This document shows, one piece after another, positions 34,701 to 41,302 of a DNA stretch of 64,000 nt (positions are counted from its first letter, which is position 1; each line of letters opens with the position of its first letter). The stretch covers positions 1,240,501 to 1,304,500 of the forward strand of contig JAJGOT010000138.1 of the NCBI GenBank assembly GCA_022457155.1, written 5' to 3'. The notes beneath the pieces are model-generated. The model made no database searches. It worked only from the letters and a program-made list of their open reading frames with translations, and was not told the DNA's origin. Origin of the DNA: Cladopsammia gracilis. Taxonomy: Eukaryota > Cnidaria > Anthozoa > Scleractinia > Dendrophylliidae. The position numbers and the translations under genes were made by a program.

Positions 34701-36202
34701 CTTTAACAGCCAAATCGCTCAGATGCATTTTAATTATTTTAGGTCACAATAGAATGCTCAATGCAACTGAGGTCTACTGTCAATACAGGACCAGAGAATA
34801 CTGCCTTACGGCGGTCCATAAACCGGCCAATAAAAATGAGCCAGATGTACGGGATAACAGGTAAGAGGATGCTACTATTTGTTCTGGTCGAAATTAAGTA
34901 AGTAACAAGCAAAGGCCAACATTTGGTTCCACAATGTTGAAAATGTTGACAGCATTGAAAACAATGTTGAAACATTTGAACGACGTTTGACATTCGGCGA
35001 ATGTTGAACGCCGTTTCAACATTTTCTTTGTTTTCAAACATGTTTGATCGTGTTGAATCCGTTTAAACATTTATCGGAAACAAACGCACGCGCACAAATG
35101 GAGCCAAGTTCTTGTTCTCAGTTCTTGAAAATGGTGGCTGGATGTTTAACATAACATCAATTTCGGTTTCAACATTTTTTCAACATTTTATCAACATTTG
35201 CTTTACAAACCTTGTGTTGAATGGATGTTGATCAAATGTTGAAACTGCGTATAACGGGCCATAGTAAAGACAATAATAACACGTTAAGACAAGAGAAAAT
35301 CACGAATGGTTCTAGGGACTGGACTTTACTATTAATTACTGCGAAATGTTTCCAAAATCTTATTGCACTTTCATTTTGTTATAGTCACAATAGAATTAAT
35401 AACGATTTGCATGATTGTATGAGTAAAGTTGTCCTGTGTTGATGGATTCATTCTGTTTGAACAAACAACAGTGGCAGTAGCGGTTACAGTTATCTTTTAA
35501 CTTACAGAGGATGAATGTCAACAAAACAACGAGGAAACGAACGTCGAATCTTGGCCAATGTCACAAAGAGCTGACAAGGTAACTGACAAGTAGAGTAAAG
35601 TTGCCCACGATGAAATTGAATGTTTGAAGGTGAACATTATGGTTATAAACCGTATATCATGTTATAGTCAACTCCGATAACTTGTTTCACTTGTTTCTTA
35701 CATAGCGTTTCCTATCTCTTTGAGTTTTATTGATGGAAAACGTTCTTCTAACAGTTCTTAAGAATTAACAAGAAGTTTAAATTTGTTGTTGCCAATACTC
35801 TAAACGTTTTAGCACGTTATTTAACGATAAAAGGTTCATTTTCCGGCAAGCCACCCTGAAGAGAGTCAAAAGGGAGTTAGAAACAGTAGAATTGCTTGTG
35901 GTAACACTGCAACGTAAGTTGCAACTTGCAACTGTATTGCAGGTGATTGTACTTTAGCAGGGATTTTGCCTTTTCTCTTTTTCACTCAGCTATTGTTCAA
36001 CTTAAGTACCTTTTTCTTGCAGAATGATTCAGAGGAAGTCGCCACGAACAATGAACTTGTTGAAACCGGTTTAACATGTTCCTGTGAGCTCTCATCACAA
36101 TCCAATCTCCCGGATATAATACAGAAGGACTGTCAAGACATTGGCAAATCTCGAAAGGACAGCGGAACGCCTTATAAAATGGCGGAGAAATCGTCAACAT
36201 AA
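1750..36202 (+). CDS. Adhesion G protein-coupled receptor (class B2), 5'-partial
   Basis: Nineteen exons joined by consensus GT/AG sites with compatible phases: 1750-1938, 11223-11291, 11590-11704, 14502-14645, 16493-16565, 17375-17504, 17617-17663, 19045-19180, 20221-20318, 23230-23335, 23558-23720, 25472-25538, 25886-25952, 26133-26221, 26871-26997, 27311-27352, 33708-33866, 35510-35578, 36023-36202 (TAA stop). They give 689 residues: about 300 of GAIN/GPS region, about 250 of seven-helix bundle and about 135 of cytoplasmic tail. The first exon ([15 protein letters not shown]) already reads as GAIN subdomain A, so signal peptide and adhesion modules must lie upstream. Introns carry most of the mobile DNA in the window; the first visible one is 9.3 kb. 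Subfamily (latrophilin-like or another) is not decided. Least certain junction: acceptor choice at 35510. Confidence 0.88.
2052..2175. mobile_element. Short foldback MITE, TA-flanked
   Basis: A 124 bp element with inverted ends GAGGTTTTGCACGGCAG and CTGCCGTGCAAAACCTC, bordered by TA on both sides. The right TA (2176-2177) also serves as the left border of the next element, so the two abut. No coding capacity. Confidence 0.7.
2178..2741. mobile_element. TA-flanked MITE with internal hairpin
   Basis: The inverted ends are TTCTTGGCTTTCACTTACG and its near complement GACATCATGTGAAAGCCAAGAA, with TA at 2176-2177 and 2742-2743. This suits a Tc1/mariner-type target. Inside, 2366-2408 forms a strong hairpin: GGCCATCTTTGTGCCCC, a short loop, then its complement. 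No ORF. Confidence 0.7.
2836..3185. repeat. Left terminal inverted repeat of the Academ-like element
   Basis: A 350 bp arm that begins CGTAGCACACCCCCTACATA and ends GCTAATTAAGTAATATTT. It pairs along its whole length with 10390-10739 (about 10 mismatches, no gaps). It follows the 3' end of the transposase gene. Confidence 0.88.
3186..3699. other. Transposon 3' flank between gene and left TIR
   Basis: No second gene is recognised here. An open stretch at 3354-3581 has no recognisable domain and is probably spurious. The transposase stop codon is at 3700-3702. Confidence 0.5.
3700..5896 (-). CDS. Academ-like transposase, exon 2 (PIN/FEN-like nuclease core and CXC-type cysteine cluster)
   Basis: Exon 2 completes the split Arg codon 894 and encodes residues 895-1625. 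It opens with WFPIYLADM directly after NYSR of exon 1, which reads as one continuous motif across the junction. Acidic motifs follow in the order expected of a PIN/FEN (XPG) fold: [10 protein letters not shown] near 1188-1197, VDVVFDRYD near 1229-1237, HEEADTR at 1336-1342, SPDTDV at 1361-1366 and HALTGCDTT at 1416-1424. The C-terminus (about 1567-1605) has a CRC...C...CSC...C...C..C...C cluster like the CXC/Cys8 zinc finger, followed by an acidic tail [12 protein letters not shown]. Nuclease activity is inferred from these residues; the frame is unbroken. Confidence 0.85.
5897..6608 (-). other. Intron of the transposase gene
   Basis: A 712 bp intron: donor AG/GTTAGT with the first intron base at 6608, acceptor TTTCCAG with the last intron base at 5897. 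Both flanking frames run a short way into it before stopping, which is why the gene looks like two ORFs. Removing it joins codon 894 exactly (AG + G). Confidence 0.82.
6609..9289 (-). CDS. Academ-like transposase, exon 1 (two CxxC-HxxC fingers and central region)
   Basis: The start is the ATG at 9289 ([12 protein letters not shown]); an upstream in-frame ATG at 9325 adds only a hydrophobic stub and is not preferred. Exon 1 gives residues 1-893 plus two bases. There are two similar finger modules: C32-x2-C35 with H84-x2-C87 and Y91, then C131-x2-C134 with H186-x2-C189 and Y193. A Lys-rich PPKKKLKL patch at 18-25 could be a nuclear localisation signal. The long central part (about 200-890) contains PVHCDHS and [14 protein letters not shown] stretches but no domain I can name. 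Metal binding and DNA targeting are inferred from the fingers. No stop or frameshift was seen over 2.68 kb. Confidence 0.85.
9290..10389. promoter_or_regulatory. Probable 5' region of the transposase gene
   Basis: About 1.1 kb between the transposase ATG and the inner edge of the right TIR. Any promoter and 5' UTR must lie here or in the TIR; no TATA box or initiator can be singled out. It holds a GATC/GATCAATC simple-sequence run at 9691-9732. No other gene is visible. Confidence 0.4.
10390..10739. repeat. Right terminal inverted repeat of the Academ-like element
   Basis: The partner of 2836-3185, ending GGGGGTGTGCTACG. It lies upstream of the transposase gene, so it may contain promoter elements. 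The pair defines the transposon boundaries to within a few bases. Confidence 0.88.
10915..11050. mobile_element. Hairpin MITE with CGGCGGCCATATTGG arms
   Basis: GACGTCACGGCGGCCATATTGG on the left and CCAATATGGCCGCCGGTCATGTGAG on the right form an imperfect inverted pair around about 80 bases. A relative with similar arms is at 36212-36365. No coding capacity. Confidence 0.55.
11928..12375. mobile_element. Foldback MITE packed with GATC-containing repeats, TAA-flanked
   Basis: The ends are AGCCAGGTTTCCATATAATCGC and, inverted, AGCCTGGTTTCCATATAATCGC. TAA borders both sides (11925-11927, 12376-12378), consistent with PIF/Harbinger-type TWA targets. The 448 bp body is largely short GCGATC, GGATCGC and TTGCGATC units in both orientations. 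The overlapping open frames are simply the repeat read in different phases. Confidence 0.78.
12482..13880 (-). repeat. Dispersed repeat X, copy A (interrupted)
   Basis: This segment matches 43668-44890 in inverted orientation. One end carries a GGGCCTTCGGCCC hairpin followed by GCTCCGCTATT (plus strand), the same boundary as in copy B. A non-LTR fragment (about 12885-13470) interrupts it: repeat sequence on either side of that fragment is contiguous in copy B. Class unknown. Confidence 0.7.
12885..13470 (+). pseudogene. 3' end of a CR1/L2-type non-LTR retrotransposon
   Basis: A coding stretch with [11 protein letters not shown] and [10 protein letters not shown] motifs typical of the reverse-transcriptase C-terminus of CR1/L2/jockey-type LINEs. 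After a TAA at about 13130 the same frame continues ([19 protein letters not shown]) to a second stop near 13329, then a 3' UTR. It is 5' truncated, as usual for LINE copies, and inserted into repeat X copy A. Confidence 0.7.
13900..14230 (-). pseudogene. Penelope-like element, GIY-YIG endonuclease fragment
   Basis: Read on the minus strand the segment encodes [20 protein letters not shown], matching the N-terminal part of Penelope-type GIY-YIG domains (CxxC then Y-x-G-x-T and an Arg helix), followed by [20 protein letters not shown]. The frame is broken and the RT half is absent. It ends next to the hairpin terminus of repeat X copy A, an arrangement also seen at 43668. Confidence 0.6.
14930..16320. 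mobile_element. 1.39 kb near-complete palindrome flanked by TTAA
   Basis: The two halves (about 14930-15620 and 15640-16320) are inverted copies of each other along almost their whole length. They start GGTGGCTCGACTTTTGAGTG and end with its near complement GCGCCACC. TTAA lies on both sides (14926-14929, 16321-16324), the target duplication of Kolobok and piggyBac families. No coding capacity, so a non-autonomous foldback. Confidence 0.8.
16980..17160. mobile_element. Nearly perfect 181 bp palindrome
   Basis: Arms of about 77 bases (CAAATTTACACCGGTTTTCC ... GTCAAAATTTGTTG and its complement) surround a loop of about 28 bases. Only one or two mismatches are visible. No target duplication was identified; it may be the end of a larger repeat that begins near 16730. 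Confidence 0.65.
17890..18905. mobile_element. 1.0 kb TIR element containing a nested MITE
   Basis: About 75 bp inverted ends: GAGCAGTGGATTCTTCTACG and CGTAGAAAAATCCACTGCTC, continuing through CCGAGCAACGCC and the GCGAGCATCCGTTAG complement. No clear target duplication. It holds no recognisable ORF and is interrupted by the MITE at 18237-18416. Confidence 0.65.
18237..18416. mobile_element. 180 bp foldback MITE (GGCTGGTTTCCACTAG ends)
   Basis: Arms of about 65 bases (GGCTGGTTTCCACTAGCGC, then repeated CATAAG and ACAAGCC units) are inverted around a roughly 50 base loop. TTTT borders both sides. Its ends resemble those of 20331-20594. Confidence 0.75.
19045..19180 (+). CDS. Adhesion GPCR: GPS autoproteolysis exon
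   Basis: With the preceding exon (CVFWNMTG) this encodes the GPS: W and GC of WSGAGCY, then [13 protein letters not shown]. Four cysteines, two tryptophans and the HLT tripeptide are all present. Cleavage would be expected between L and T, leaving TSFAVLM at the new N-terminus as the tethered-agonist strand. This is established biology of the family; cleavage here is inferred from the intact motif. Phases match on both sides (2 in, 0 out). Confidence 0.92.
19553..19691. repeat. 139 bp hairpin
   Basis: TACAGCTATTTCAATTAACG ... AAGCCAAGACCGCAAG is followed by its complement after a loop of about 20 bases. Nearly perfect arms of about 55-60 bases. Probably a solo foldback MITE. Confidence 0.65.
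20221..27352 (+). CDS. Adhesion GPCR: seven-transmembrane exons
   Basis: Eight exons (20221-20318, 23230-23335, 23558-23720, 25472-25538, 25886-25952, 26133-26221, 26871-26997, 27311-27352) encode the helix bundle. TM1 [21 protein letters not shown]2 [21 protein letters not shown]3 with [18 protein letters not shown]4 split over the third and fourth exons; a second extracellular loop with GTKEFCWLS, whose Cys should pair with the TM3-proximal Cys (IMCKTIA); TM5 [19 protein letters not shown]6 [15 protein letters not shown]7 [23 protein letters not shown]. The W of TM6 and the QG at the end of TM7 are class B2 hallmarks. The exon at 26133-26221 is needed to restore phase into TM6. A complete bundle indicates a functional receptor. 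Confidence 0.92.
20331..20594. mobile_element. Foldback MITE with AATCGGAA-type units
   Basis: Inverted ends GGCTGGTTCCCACTAGCGAC and GTCGCTAGTGGGAACCAAGC. The subterminal regions repeat GGAATCGGAAG and its complement. It lies 12 bases after the TM1 exon. No secure target duplication. Confidence 0.72.
21098..21670 (+). pseudogene. Decayed non-LTR reverse transcriptase fragment
   Basis: An [17 protein letters not shown] motif (RT block A) is followed by YYGIRGIA, a stop, CGIPQG and then directly ADDANLFY, the catalytic block. The segment between PQG and ADD is deleted. Downstream come LCAKKLSL and [10 protein letters not shown] stretches typical of CR1/L2-like RTs. Several stops and frame changes. 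Confidence 0.72.
22402..23160. mobile_element. TA-flanked MITE with GTCCGCTTACG-type units
   Basis: Inverted ends CAGCGGAAGTTCTCG and CGAGAGTGTCCGTTAAGAGA then GCTTCCACTG, with TA on both sides (22400-22401, 23161-23162). The body repeats GTCCGCTTACGGGAGC. This style of CAGTGGAA end with a TA target suits Tc1/mariner-type non-autonomous elements. Confidence 0.72.
24111..25341. mobile_element. 1.23 kb TIR element with CGAACG units and a 6 bp duplication
   Basis: Ends CCCGGCGTATCACATCGAAC and GTTCGATGTGATACGCCGGG, with ATTGTA at 24105-24110 and 25342-25347. Subterminal regions are rich in TCGAACGAAATCGAAC units. The middle (about 24310-25090) is unique and shows no convincing gene. A 6 bp duplication is unusual among common superfamilies. 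Confidence 0.78.
26222..26870. other. GPCR intron; G-run repeat remnant
   Basis: Apart from splice signals the intron contains a 12-14 base G run at about 26498-26511 and a short inverted CCTCCCCCAGGGGGAGG near 26667, probably ends of a decayed MITE. No gene. Confidence 0.4.
27195..27275 (-). mobile_element. tRNA-derived SINE head
   Basis: On the minus strand an A-box-like TAGCTCATTCATTTGGTAGC is followed about 30 bases later by a B-box-like GGTCGATAGTTCCACTCC. No complete cloverleaf can be drawn, so it is a SINE promoter head or decayed tRNA pseudogene rather than a tRNA gene. Confidence 0.45.
28060..28257 (-). repeat. Copia 3' LTR
   Basis: 198 bp, beginning TGATAAATAACACACG and ending GTTCTTAACA on the plus strand. 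It is the downstream LTR for the minus-strand element. It matches 32635-32832 except for about three substitutions. Confidence 0.93.
28258..28272 (-). promoter_or_regulatory. Copia polypurine tract
   Basis: On the minus strand AAGTGGGAG lies directly before the 3' LTR, the expected place for the plus-strand primer. Confidence 0.75.
28330..30128 (-). pseudogene. Copia pol: reverse transcriptase and RNase H
   Basis: The main open stretch (30128-28503) has copia RT blocks: [53 protein letters not shown] and the catalytic YVDDI. RNase H follows with YSDSDWAGD and [13 protein letters not shown] at 28505-28503 interrupts the RNase H end; the same frame then continues with [12 protein letters not shown] and [11 protein letters not shown], the usual copia C-terminus. 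Upstream it is cut off from integrase by another in-frame TAA at 30137-30135. Confidence 0.9.
30135..30867 (-). pseudogene. Copia pol: integrase core (second half) and linker, frame-shifted
   Basis: The frame at 30867-30457 carries SDNGGEY and [15 protein letters not shown], the second Asp and the Glu region of the integrase DDE. It is out of phase with the upstream 461-codon frame. The following linker (30500-30135), back in the original phase, has [16 protein letters not shown] and a Pro/Glu-rich spacer ending in TAA. So one frame change enters and one leaves this piece. Confidence 0.85.
30864..32249 (-). pseudogene. Copia gag C-terminus, protease and integrase N-terminus
   Basis: In order: gag helices ([10 protein letters not shown]), zinc knuckle [14 protein letters not shown], aspartic protease [12 protein letters not shown], the integrase HH-CC finger (HNRLGH ... 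CEGCVLGK) and the first catalytic Asp in HSDVCGPM. The open stretch ends at a frame change within the integrase core. Confidence 0.9.
32250..32570 (-). pseudogene. Copia gag N-terminus
   Basis: The likely start is the ATG at 32570 ([17 protein letters not shown]), since the sequence upstream is the primer site. It shows the typical copia gag opening [15 protein letters not shown] and [15 protein letters not shown] at 32252-32250 separates it, in the same frame, from the rest of gag. Confidence 0.85.
32621..32634 (-). promoter_or_regulatory. Copia primer-binding site (initiator tRNA-Met anticodon arm)
   Basis: Directly inside the 5' LTR the minus strand reads GGTTATGGGCCCAG. This is complementary to the CTGGGCCCATAACC anticodon arm of animal initiator tRNA-Met. 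Priming from a half-molecule of that tRNA is known for Drosophila copia and related elements. Confidence 0.88.
32635..32832 (-). repeat. Copia 5' LTR
   Basis: 198 bp, the same length as the other LTR. It should carry the element's promoter. The TATTT duplication follows at 32833-32837. Confidence 0.93.
33708..36202 (+). CDS. Adhesion GPCR: cytoplasmic tail exons
   Basis: Exons 33708-33866 ([12 protein letters not shown], then a Ser/Arg-rich stretch), 35510-35578 (acidic, [17 protein letters not shown]) and 36023-36202, ending MAEKSST and TAA at 36200-36202. All enter in phase 0. The tail is Ser/Thr-rich and could be phosphorylated, but no named motif is seen. AATAAA lies immediately after the stop, too close to be the sole poly(A) signal. 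The acceptor at 35508-35509 was chosen to keep the long final frame open; using 35506-35507 instead would give a different, shorter ending. Confidence 0.75.
34323..34585. mobile_element. TA-flanked MITE (GCGTTCCGCCCAGA ends)
   Basis: Inverted ends GCGTTCCGCCCAGA and TCTGGGCGGAACGC, with TA at 34321-34322 and 34586-34587. 263 bp, non-coding. It has Tc1/mariner-like target choice. Confidence 0.75.
34588..35500. other. GPCR intron with CAACATT/AATGTTG-rich segment
   Basis: About 34915-35250 repeats CAACATTT and AATGTTGAAAC in both orientations, probably a low-complexity MITE. No gene is recognised; open stretches here are repeat read-through. Confidence 0.45.
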
Positions 36203-36211
36203 TAAAGTATG

Positions 36212-36365
36212 GGTGGTTTTCACGTTACTTCACGGCGGCCATGTTGATGCACATTTACAAAAGAATTTTAATGAACTTCTTTTGTCATGTGTACCAACAT
36301 GGCCGCCATGGCCTTTGTCATTTGAGTCCCACAGGACTGAAGGTCACGTGAGTGAAAACCATCTA
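36212..36365. mobile_element. Hairpin MITE next to the GPCR stop codon
   Basis: GGTTTTCACGTTACTTCACG plus GCGGCCATGTTG on the left, and CAACATGGCCGCCATGG plus CACGTGAGTGAAAACC on the right. The 154 bp element starts about 10 bases after the receptor stop, so it is within the 3' UTR if the transcript extends past the first AATAAA. Related to 10915-11050. Confidence 0.65.
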
Positions 36366-36627
36366 TACAACTAAATCCAGAAAAGCGCGAGTGAAATCGT
36401 ATGCGGAACTGATTCGAGAAGCTGGAATTTCGTTAACGGAAAGAGAACACTTTACAGTTAATGGATTGGTAGCTAAGATTCAAAAGAAACTATAGTGTTT
36501 AGATAAGGTTTAGACGTTTATTTTTAAACGATGGTAAATTATGCCACTTTTGGCATTCATATTTAATTTTATTACACGAATTATTCAGGGATTCCTGTAA
36601 AGAATTTATGTTGCTCAATTAACTGAG

Positions 36628-37005
36628 GCCCCGTCCACACGTATACGTTTACGTCTGTAAACGCATATGTTTTTATCTAAAATGCTCGCGTCCACACGTA
36701 TACGTTTACGTTCGTAAACGCATAAGTTTATATGCGCTTGGGCTTCCCGTCCACACGTAAGCGCTAAAAATCTGCATTGAGCATGCGTAGATAAGTAGTT
36801 TCTACGTCAGCGTTTACAAAGATATCCGTTTACGCTGTCCACACGTAAACGGGTAATCAGCGTTTTCGAAAATATCCACTTTGGAGAGCGTTTTCGAAAA
36901 TATCAGTTTAGGGTGACCGTTTTCATCGTTTACGTGTGGACGGGAGGCCTAAACGCATAAAAACTTATGCGTTTACGAACATAAACGTATATGTGTGGAC
37001 GGGGT
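36628..37005. mobile_element. Foldback MITE (GCCCCGTCCACACG ends)
   Basis: Ends GCCCCGTCCACACGTATACG and CGTATATGTGTGGACGGGGT, with CTGAG on both sides (36623-36627, 37006-37010). Subterminal TTTACG/CGTAAA units. Its ends are similar to 40922-41298. Confidence 0.75.
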
Positions 37006-37150
37006 CTGAGTGTGTAATAGCTGAAATTACAAAAACAGCTCGCGGTTGCAGAATGTAATAAGGCGGAATAAATTCATAATAACTTAATTTATCAAATTGA
37101 GAGTGCTTTTGCCCGTCGAATAGCTCCACATTTATGGTTGTTCAACCTTA

Positions 37151-37373
37151 AGGTGATGTTACACATGACGATTTGCAACGACGATTTTTAGTGCAACATG
37201 GGTGCGCGGACGATTTTCTTCGCAATTTTTGCGTTGTGAAGTTTTTGAATCAGGTTCGAAAACTTGCAACGCAAAAACACGAATTTTACTCAAGTTGTTT
37301 AGTGTAACATACCTGTCGTTAATTTTGTTGCGCTAAAAATCGTCGCTGCGAATCGTCCCGTGTAACATCACCT
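37151..37373. mobile_element. 223 bp MITE flanked by TTA
   Basis: AGGTGATGTTACAC ... and GTGTAACATCACCT, with TTA at 37148-37150 and 37374-37376. Arms continue through GACGATTTTTAGTG and its complement CGCTAAAAATCGTC. The 3 bp TTA target suits PIF/Harbinger. Confidence 0.8.
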
Positions 37374-39240
37374 TTAGTGTAATTCTCTATCCTTCATAAT
37401 ATGGGATAACATTGCTTTATATAACAAGATTAATAATTTTGAAGTTGTACAGGTGCGTGATTAGGGAGCTCAAGCAACAACGACGGCACAAAACAATAGG
37501 CTTAAGGTCGTGGGGGATACCTGGCCATGAATAAATTCATACTGCAAATTTTGGCGGGGGTGTCACTTTTAAAAATTTCATATCTTGGGCCTTTAGAAGC
37601 CGATTTCGCAAAAACTTGACAGATATATTGGGTAATAACGAGAGTTCACCAGCACTATTTTTTATTCAATGAATCGCGCTTTACGGTAGTGCTGTAATGT
37701 ACGAAAATTAAAATTTGTAAAACGTGATTTTGTGTCCAAGTTTGCACTTCGAGAAGAACAGAAAACAAGTTGATTTCACCACTCACTGATCCGTCAAAAC
37801 GTCTATTGTGGCATAACAGAAGCCGATTTTTTTATTACTCGTGGCGAAGCATACGAGTTGTAAATCCGGCTCTGAGTTTTCTTATTTTTTTCGTGTCACA
37901 TTAGCGCATGCAAATTTATGCACGCATATTTTAGTTTATGTCGACGACTATATGGCTTTCAGCCATGAAATGCATACCGCAAAATCTCTCCGTTAATTGA
38001 CTTGAGAAGAAAACGAAAGAACTACAGCGTACAATTGCAAGTTTTCAAGACAATACAAGGCGTTCATGGATGGATAGGACCGTTTGATATTGTGTTCGCC
38101 GCTTATTCCTGTGGGATTTTTGTTCCGGCAAGTTTTGTGTTTTATACAACTTGCAATTTGCTTAGCGATGGAGCTTTGAAGTGTCAGTTTACTGAATGTT
38201 GTGAATGTAGTGTAGTCTTACTTTTGAACCCGTGAATACGCGCAAGCGTAATGAACGGGTTATCGGTAACGGTGGCTAAATAAAATTCACTCACTCACTC
38301 ACTCGCTCCTTTCATCAGCTGTAAACTGGTAATGCTTTGTTACGAATACCTTTCGTAACAAGAACAACATGAATCCGGCGATAACAATAATTAATTTGAT
38401 GTAAACGATTATAAACAATAATAAGATTAAAGATGTTGTGCATTTGGAGTTTTTAGCGCAACATTTAATTTGATCTAAAAGGATTTTCAACCGAGACACG
38501 CGTTTTGATGCGTATCTACCTTTAAATAAAAAAATTGATTCTTAATTTAGCATGTGTTCTTCGATAGTGTAATGGATTGAGGCCCGAGTTCAAGTAACGC
38601 TCTGGACTATTTTTTTCTCTTTTTTTCTTTCTTCGGACTGGACATTATGAAAATGATGTACAGTTTTTTTTTTTTTGCGTTCACCAAAAATCCTTACGTT
38701 TAATTTTTAAAAAAAATATCGAACCGTGTCTGTGTGAAAACGTAAGCTTACGGCAATATTGCGTTACGCGTTAGCATTTCTTCTTCACAGGTAGGAGCCT
38801 TTGATTAGACATAATTTTAAGCTAATGTTTCTCCGTAAAAGCACGCAAAACACTCGGGAATCAATGCTACAATGAGTTAAAGGCGCCACGAGTTCAAGCT
38901 GTGTACAGCTTCTTGTTTCAACTAAAGTCATTAGCTTTTAAAGGAGTAAAATTGTCCATGTTAGAATTTGAAGCCTCATATCTTCCCTTTGAAAGCCTAT
39001 TTAAAAATTTTTCGTCAGATATGACAATCTGCAATACACCTAGTTTACCTCCCTGCCGTGTCATCTCATGAAATTCTTTATCCGCGCTGAATTCTTGGAC
39101 ACAAAATTGCTTGTTGTTACGCTTTTGCTAATTTTTAATCCACGAGCTATTGTTAACACCTCATGCAGAAAGAACAATGCGTTGCAAAATAGTGGCTGCG
39201 GCCGCACTAGAGTAGTTAACCCGGTTATTTCCAATTAATT
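37374..39240. other. Intergenic stretch without a recognised gene
   Basis: The segment at about 37855-37960 resembles 59700-59775 (TGCAAATTTATGCACGCATATTTTA) and is another repeat fragment. TCACTCAC repeats at 38286-38307 follow what looks like a retroelement 3' end. No convincing ORF. Confidence 0.4.
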
Positions 39241-39738
39241 AATTAATTAAAATTAACTGGTTTAACCCTCGGACGCACTAGGGGGAATGCCCCCCTCCCC
39301 TTAAGGTTTTTGTCGGATTTTTCAAGAGCATTAATTGTTGGCACACGCCGTCTTCAGTAGCTGTTCGTTTTTCCTTTTGACACATTTAGGCAAAGTTTGG
39401 CGATAACCGGTTGCTATGGTAGCAAGATATGACGTCATAAGTAGCATGAGGTCAAGCCATTTTTGAGTAAAAATGCGTGTTTTTCACCATTTTTCGGTGA
39501 AAAAAGATATGAAATGCTGCCAAAACCAGCAAAATGTTTAATTATATCATATTTTGCAACTCTAGCAAAAAAATATTTACAATTTCCGCATTTTCCTGAT
39601 GAAGTTGATTTTTTAGTAAAATTCAAGATGGCGGCCATGTTGTCGGACATTTTGGATGACGTCACGGACCCCCAGCAGCGCTACAACCCATAATATTTAC
39701 CTTATCTTATAGAGCACATCACAGGCTATCTATTAGAT

Positions 39739-40320
39739 GTGAAATATTTTCGAAATATTGTAACACCGCAAAAAGTCCAAAAACGTAAGGGGGGTGGGGG
39801 TGGTTGCAACAATGTAAAAAATGTAAAAAACAGTACTTATATTGGGGAAACCAAACGCACGATTCGTGAACGCTTCACAGAACACAGAAAAAGGACAAAC
39901 AACCCGCATCACGCCAAATCCCCAGCAGCGGTCCCTACACATTTTAAGTTACCAGGCCACTCTTCCGCGGACATGAGACTCATCCCGCTTGAACTGCAAC
40001 CTGCCATCATCCCGTCGAAAAGCACTTGAGGCCTTTTAATTCATAGAGGGAACACTTTATCACCAGATTGAACCAGAAGGCATTAACCGAAGGAACGAAC
40101 GCTGAACTCAGTTTTGTATTATACGCTATATATTATTTTTATCTTATGTTTACAAATGCGCTGTCTACACGTCATGTATTAACCAATCATTTATAACCAT
40201 GTATTTTTCAAATTTTAGGAGCCGTTACAATCTTTTCTTTCAGTATAGCCCTGGCCCTGAGGAAGACTAGTTCTATTAGTCGAAATATTGGCCATTTAAT
40301 AAATCTGCCCTTTGCCCTGT
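39739..40320 (+). pseudogene. Penelope-like element, GIY-YIG fragment with 3' tail
   Basis: The frame 39739-40029 contains YIGETKRTIRERFTEHRKR and HFKLPGHSSADMRLIPLE, the GIY-YIG domain of a Penelope-like element. The tail continues in another phase with IHRGNTLSPD, then a non-coding 3' end with the structured motif at 40253-40293. No RT is present, so the copy is truncated. Confidence 0.7.
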
Positions 40321-40652
40321 ACCACGGTCGGGGTATAAGTTTGCGTGTACGTTCGAGGGTTAACAAAATTCCTGATGCGGCCGCGTATTTTTGGCATTCA
40401 CCGAATTTTAACCGTGTTAGCGATTCCCATGCAAATTAATTAAAGAACAATAGATTCGTCGTGTGGACCTCTGCTTTTTTATTATCCACCCCCCCCCCCC
40501 CCCCCCCCCCCTCTGTGCCACGGTTGGGGTATAAGTTTGCGTGTACGTCCGAGGGTTAACAAAATTCCTGACGCGGCCGCGTATTTTTGGCGTTCACCGA
40601 ATTTATACCGTGTTAGCGATTCCCGTATAAATATGATTAATTCAAGAACAAT
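40320..40652 (+). repeat. Two direct repeats separated by a C23 run
   Basis: 40320-40455 and 40516-40652 are direct copies (CCACGGTCGGGGTATAAGTT ... GAACAATAGATT) with about 90% identity by eye. A run of 23 C lies between them at 40489-40511. Their inner CGAGGGTTAAC is inverted at 39270-39285 (TTAACCCTCGGACG), so a larger nested structure is possible. Confidence 0.6.
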
Positions 40653-40921
40653 AGATTTATTTAACCGGGTTAGGTTTATTCAAACCACCTCGCTAGGAAG
40701 TTTAGTGCAGGTTAACTTTCCCGATCTGTCAATCATCTTCGATTACGCGGTAATGTTTGGCTCCCTGTTGAATTCCTAGACCTTCCTAGGGACGACTTTC
40801 GTCGTTTGTTTTAGGTTCTCCACAAAACCTATAATTTGATAATTACTCACTCCAGAAACTATTAAAAATACCATAATACTCTTTAAAAGGCAGGTTTGGG
40901 TGGTGCTTGATGTAAGTCTCA

Positions 40922-41298
40922 GGCCCGCGTTTGAAAACGCACTATTTTTTTATCCGTTTTTACCGATCGTCCACACCAATACGATCAAAAACAGAGATGT
41001 TTATCTATGAAAACGGAGGTTTTCGAAAATGCTTTTCAGAGTGGAGACTTTTGGAAACGCAGGTCTATCGTTTTAGTGTGGACGGCAAAAACGGAGCTTT
41101 CCAAAAACGCTTACGTCACAACTCATTACTGACGCTATTGGAACATGCGTATTGAACAGGAAAAACGTCCGAGCAGAGCCTGGTGATGAAAATGCATCTT
41201 TGGATCAGCCCCTAGTGTGGACGGTCAAAAACGATGTGAAAACACTAGTGGGAACCAAAAACGGAGGTTTTCAAAAATGCATTAGTGTGGACGGGGCC
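40922..41298. mobile_element. MITE with GGCCC...GGGGCC ends and CTCA duplication
   Basis: CTCA at 40918-40921 and 41299-41302 borders ends GGCCCGCGTTTGAAAACGC and GTGTGGACGGGGCC. Internal AAAAACGGAG and GTGTGGACGG units recur. Probably a diverged relative of 36628-37005. Confidence 0.68.
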
Positions 41299-41302
41299 CT
41301 CA

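Noticed and set aside
38002..38499. Two short hydrophobic or Cys-rich open frames
   Set aside because: They overlap repeat fragments also found near 59.7 kb and have no supporting structure.
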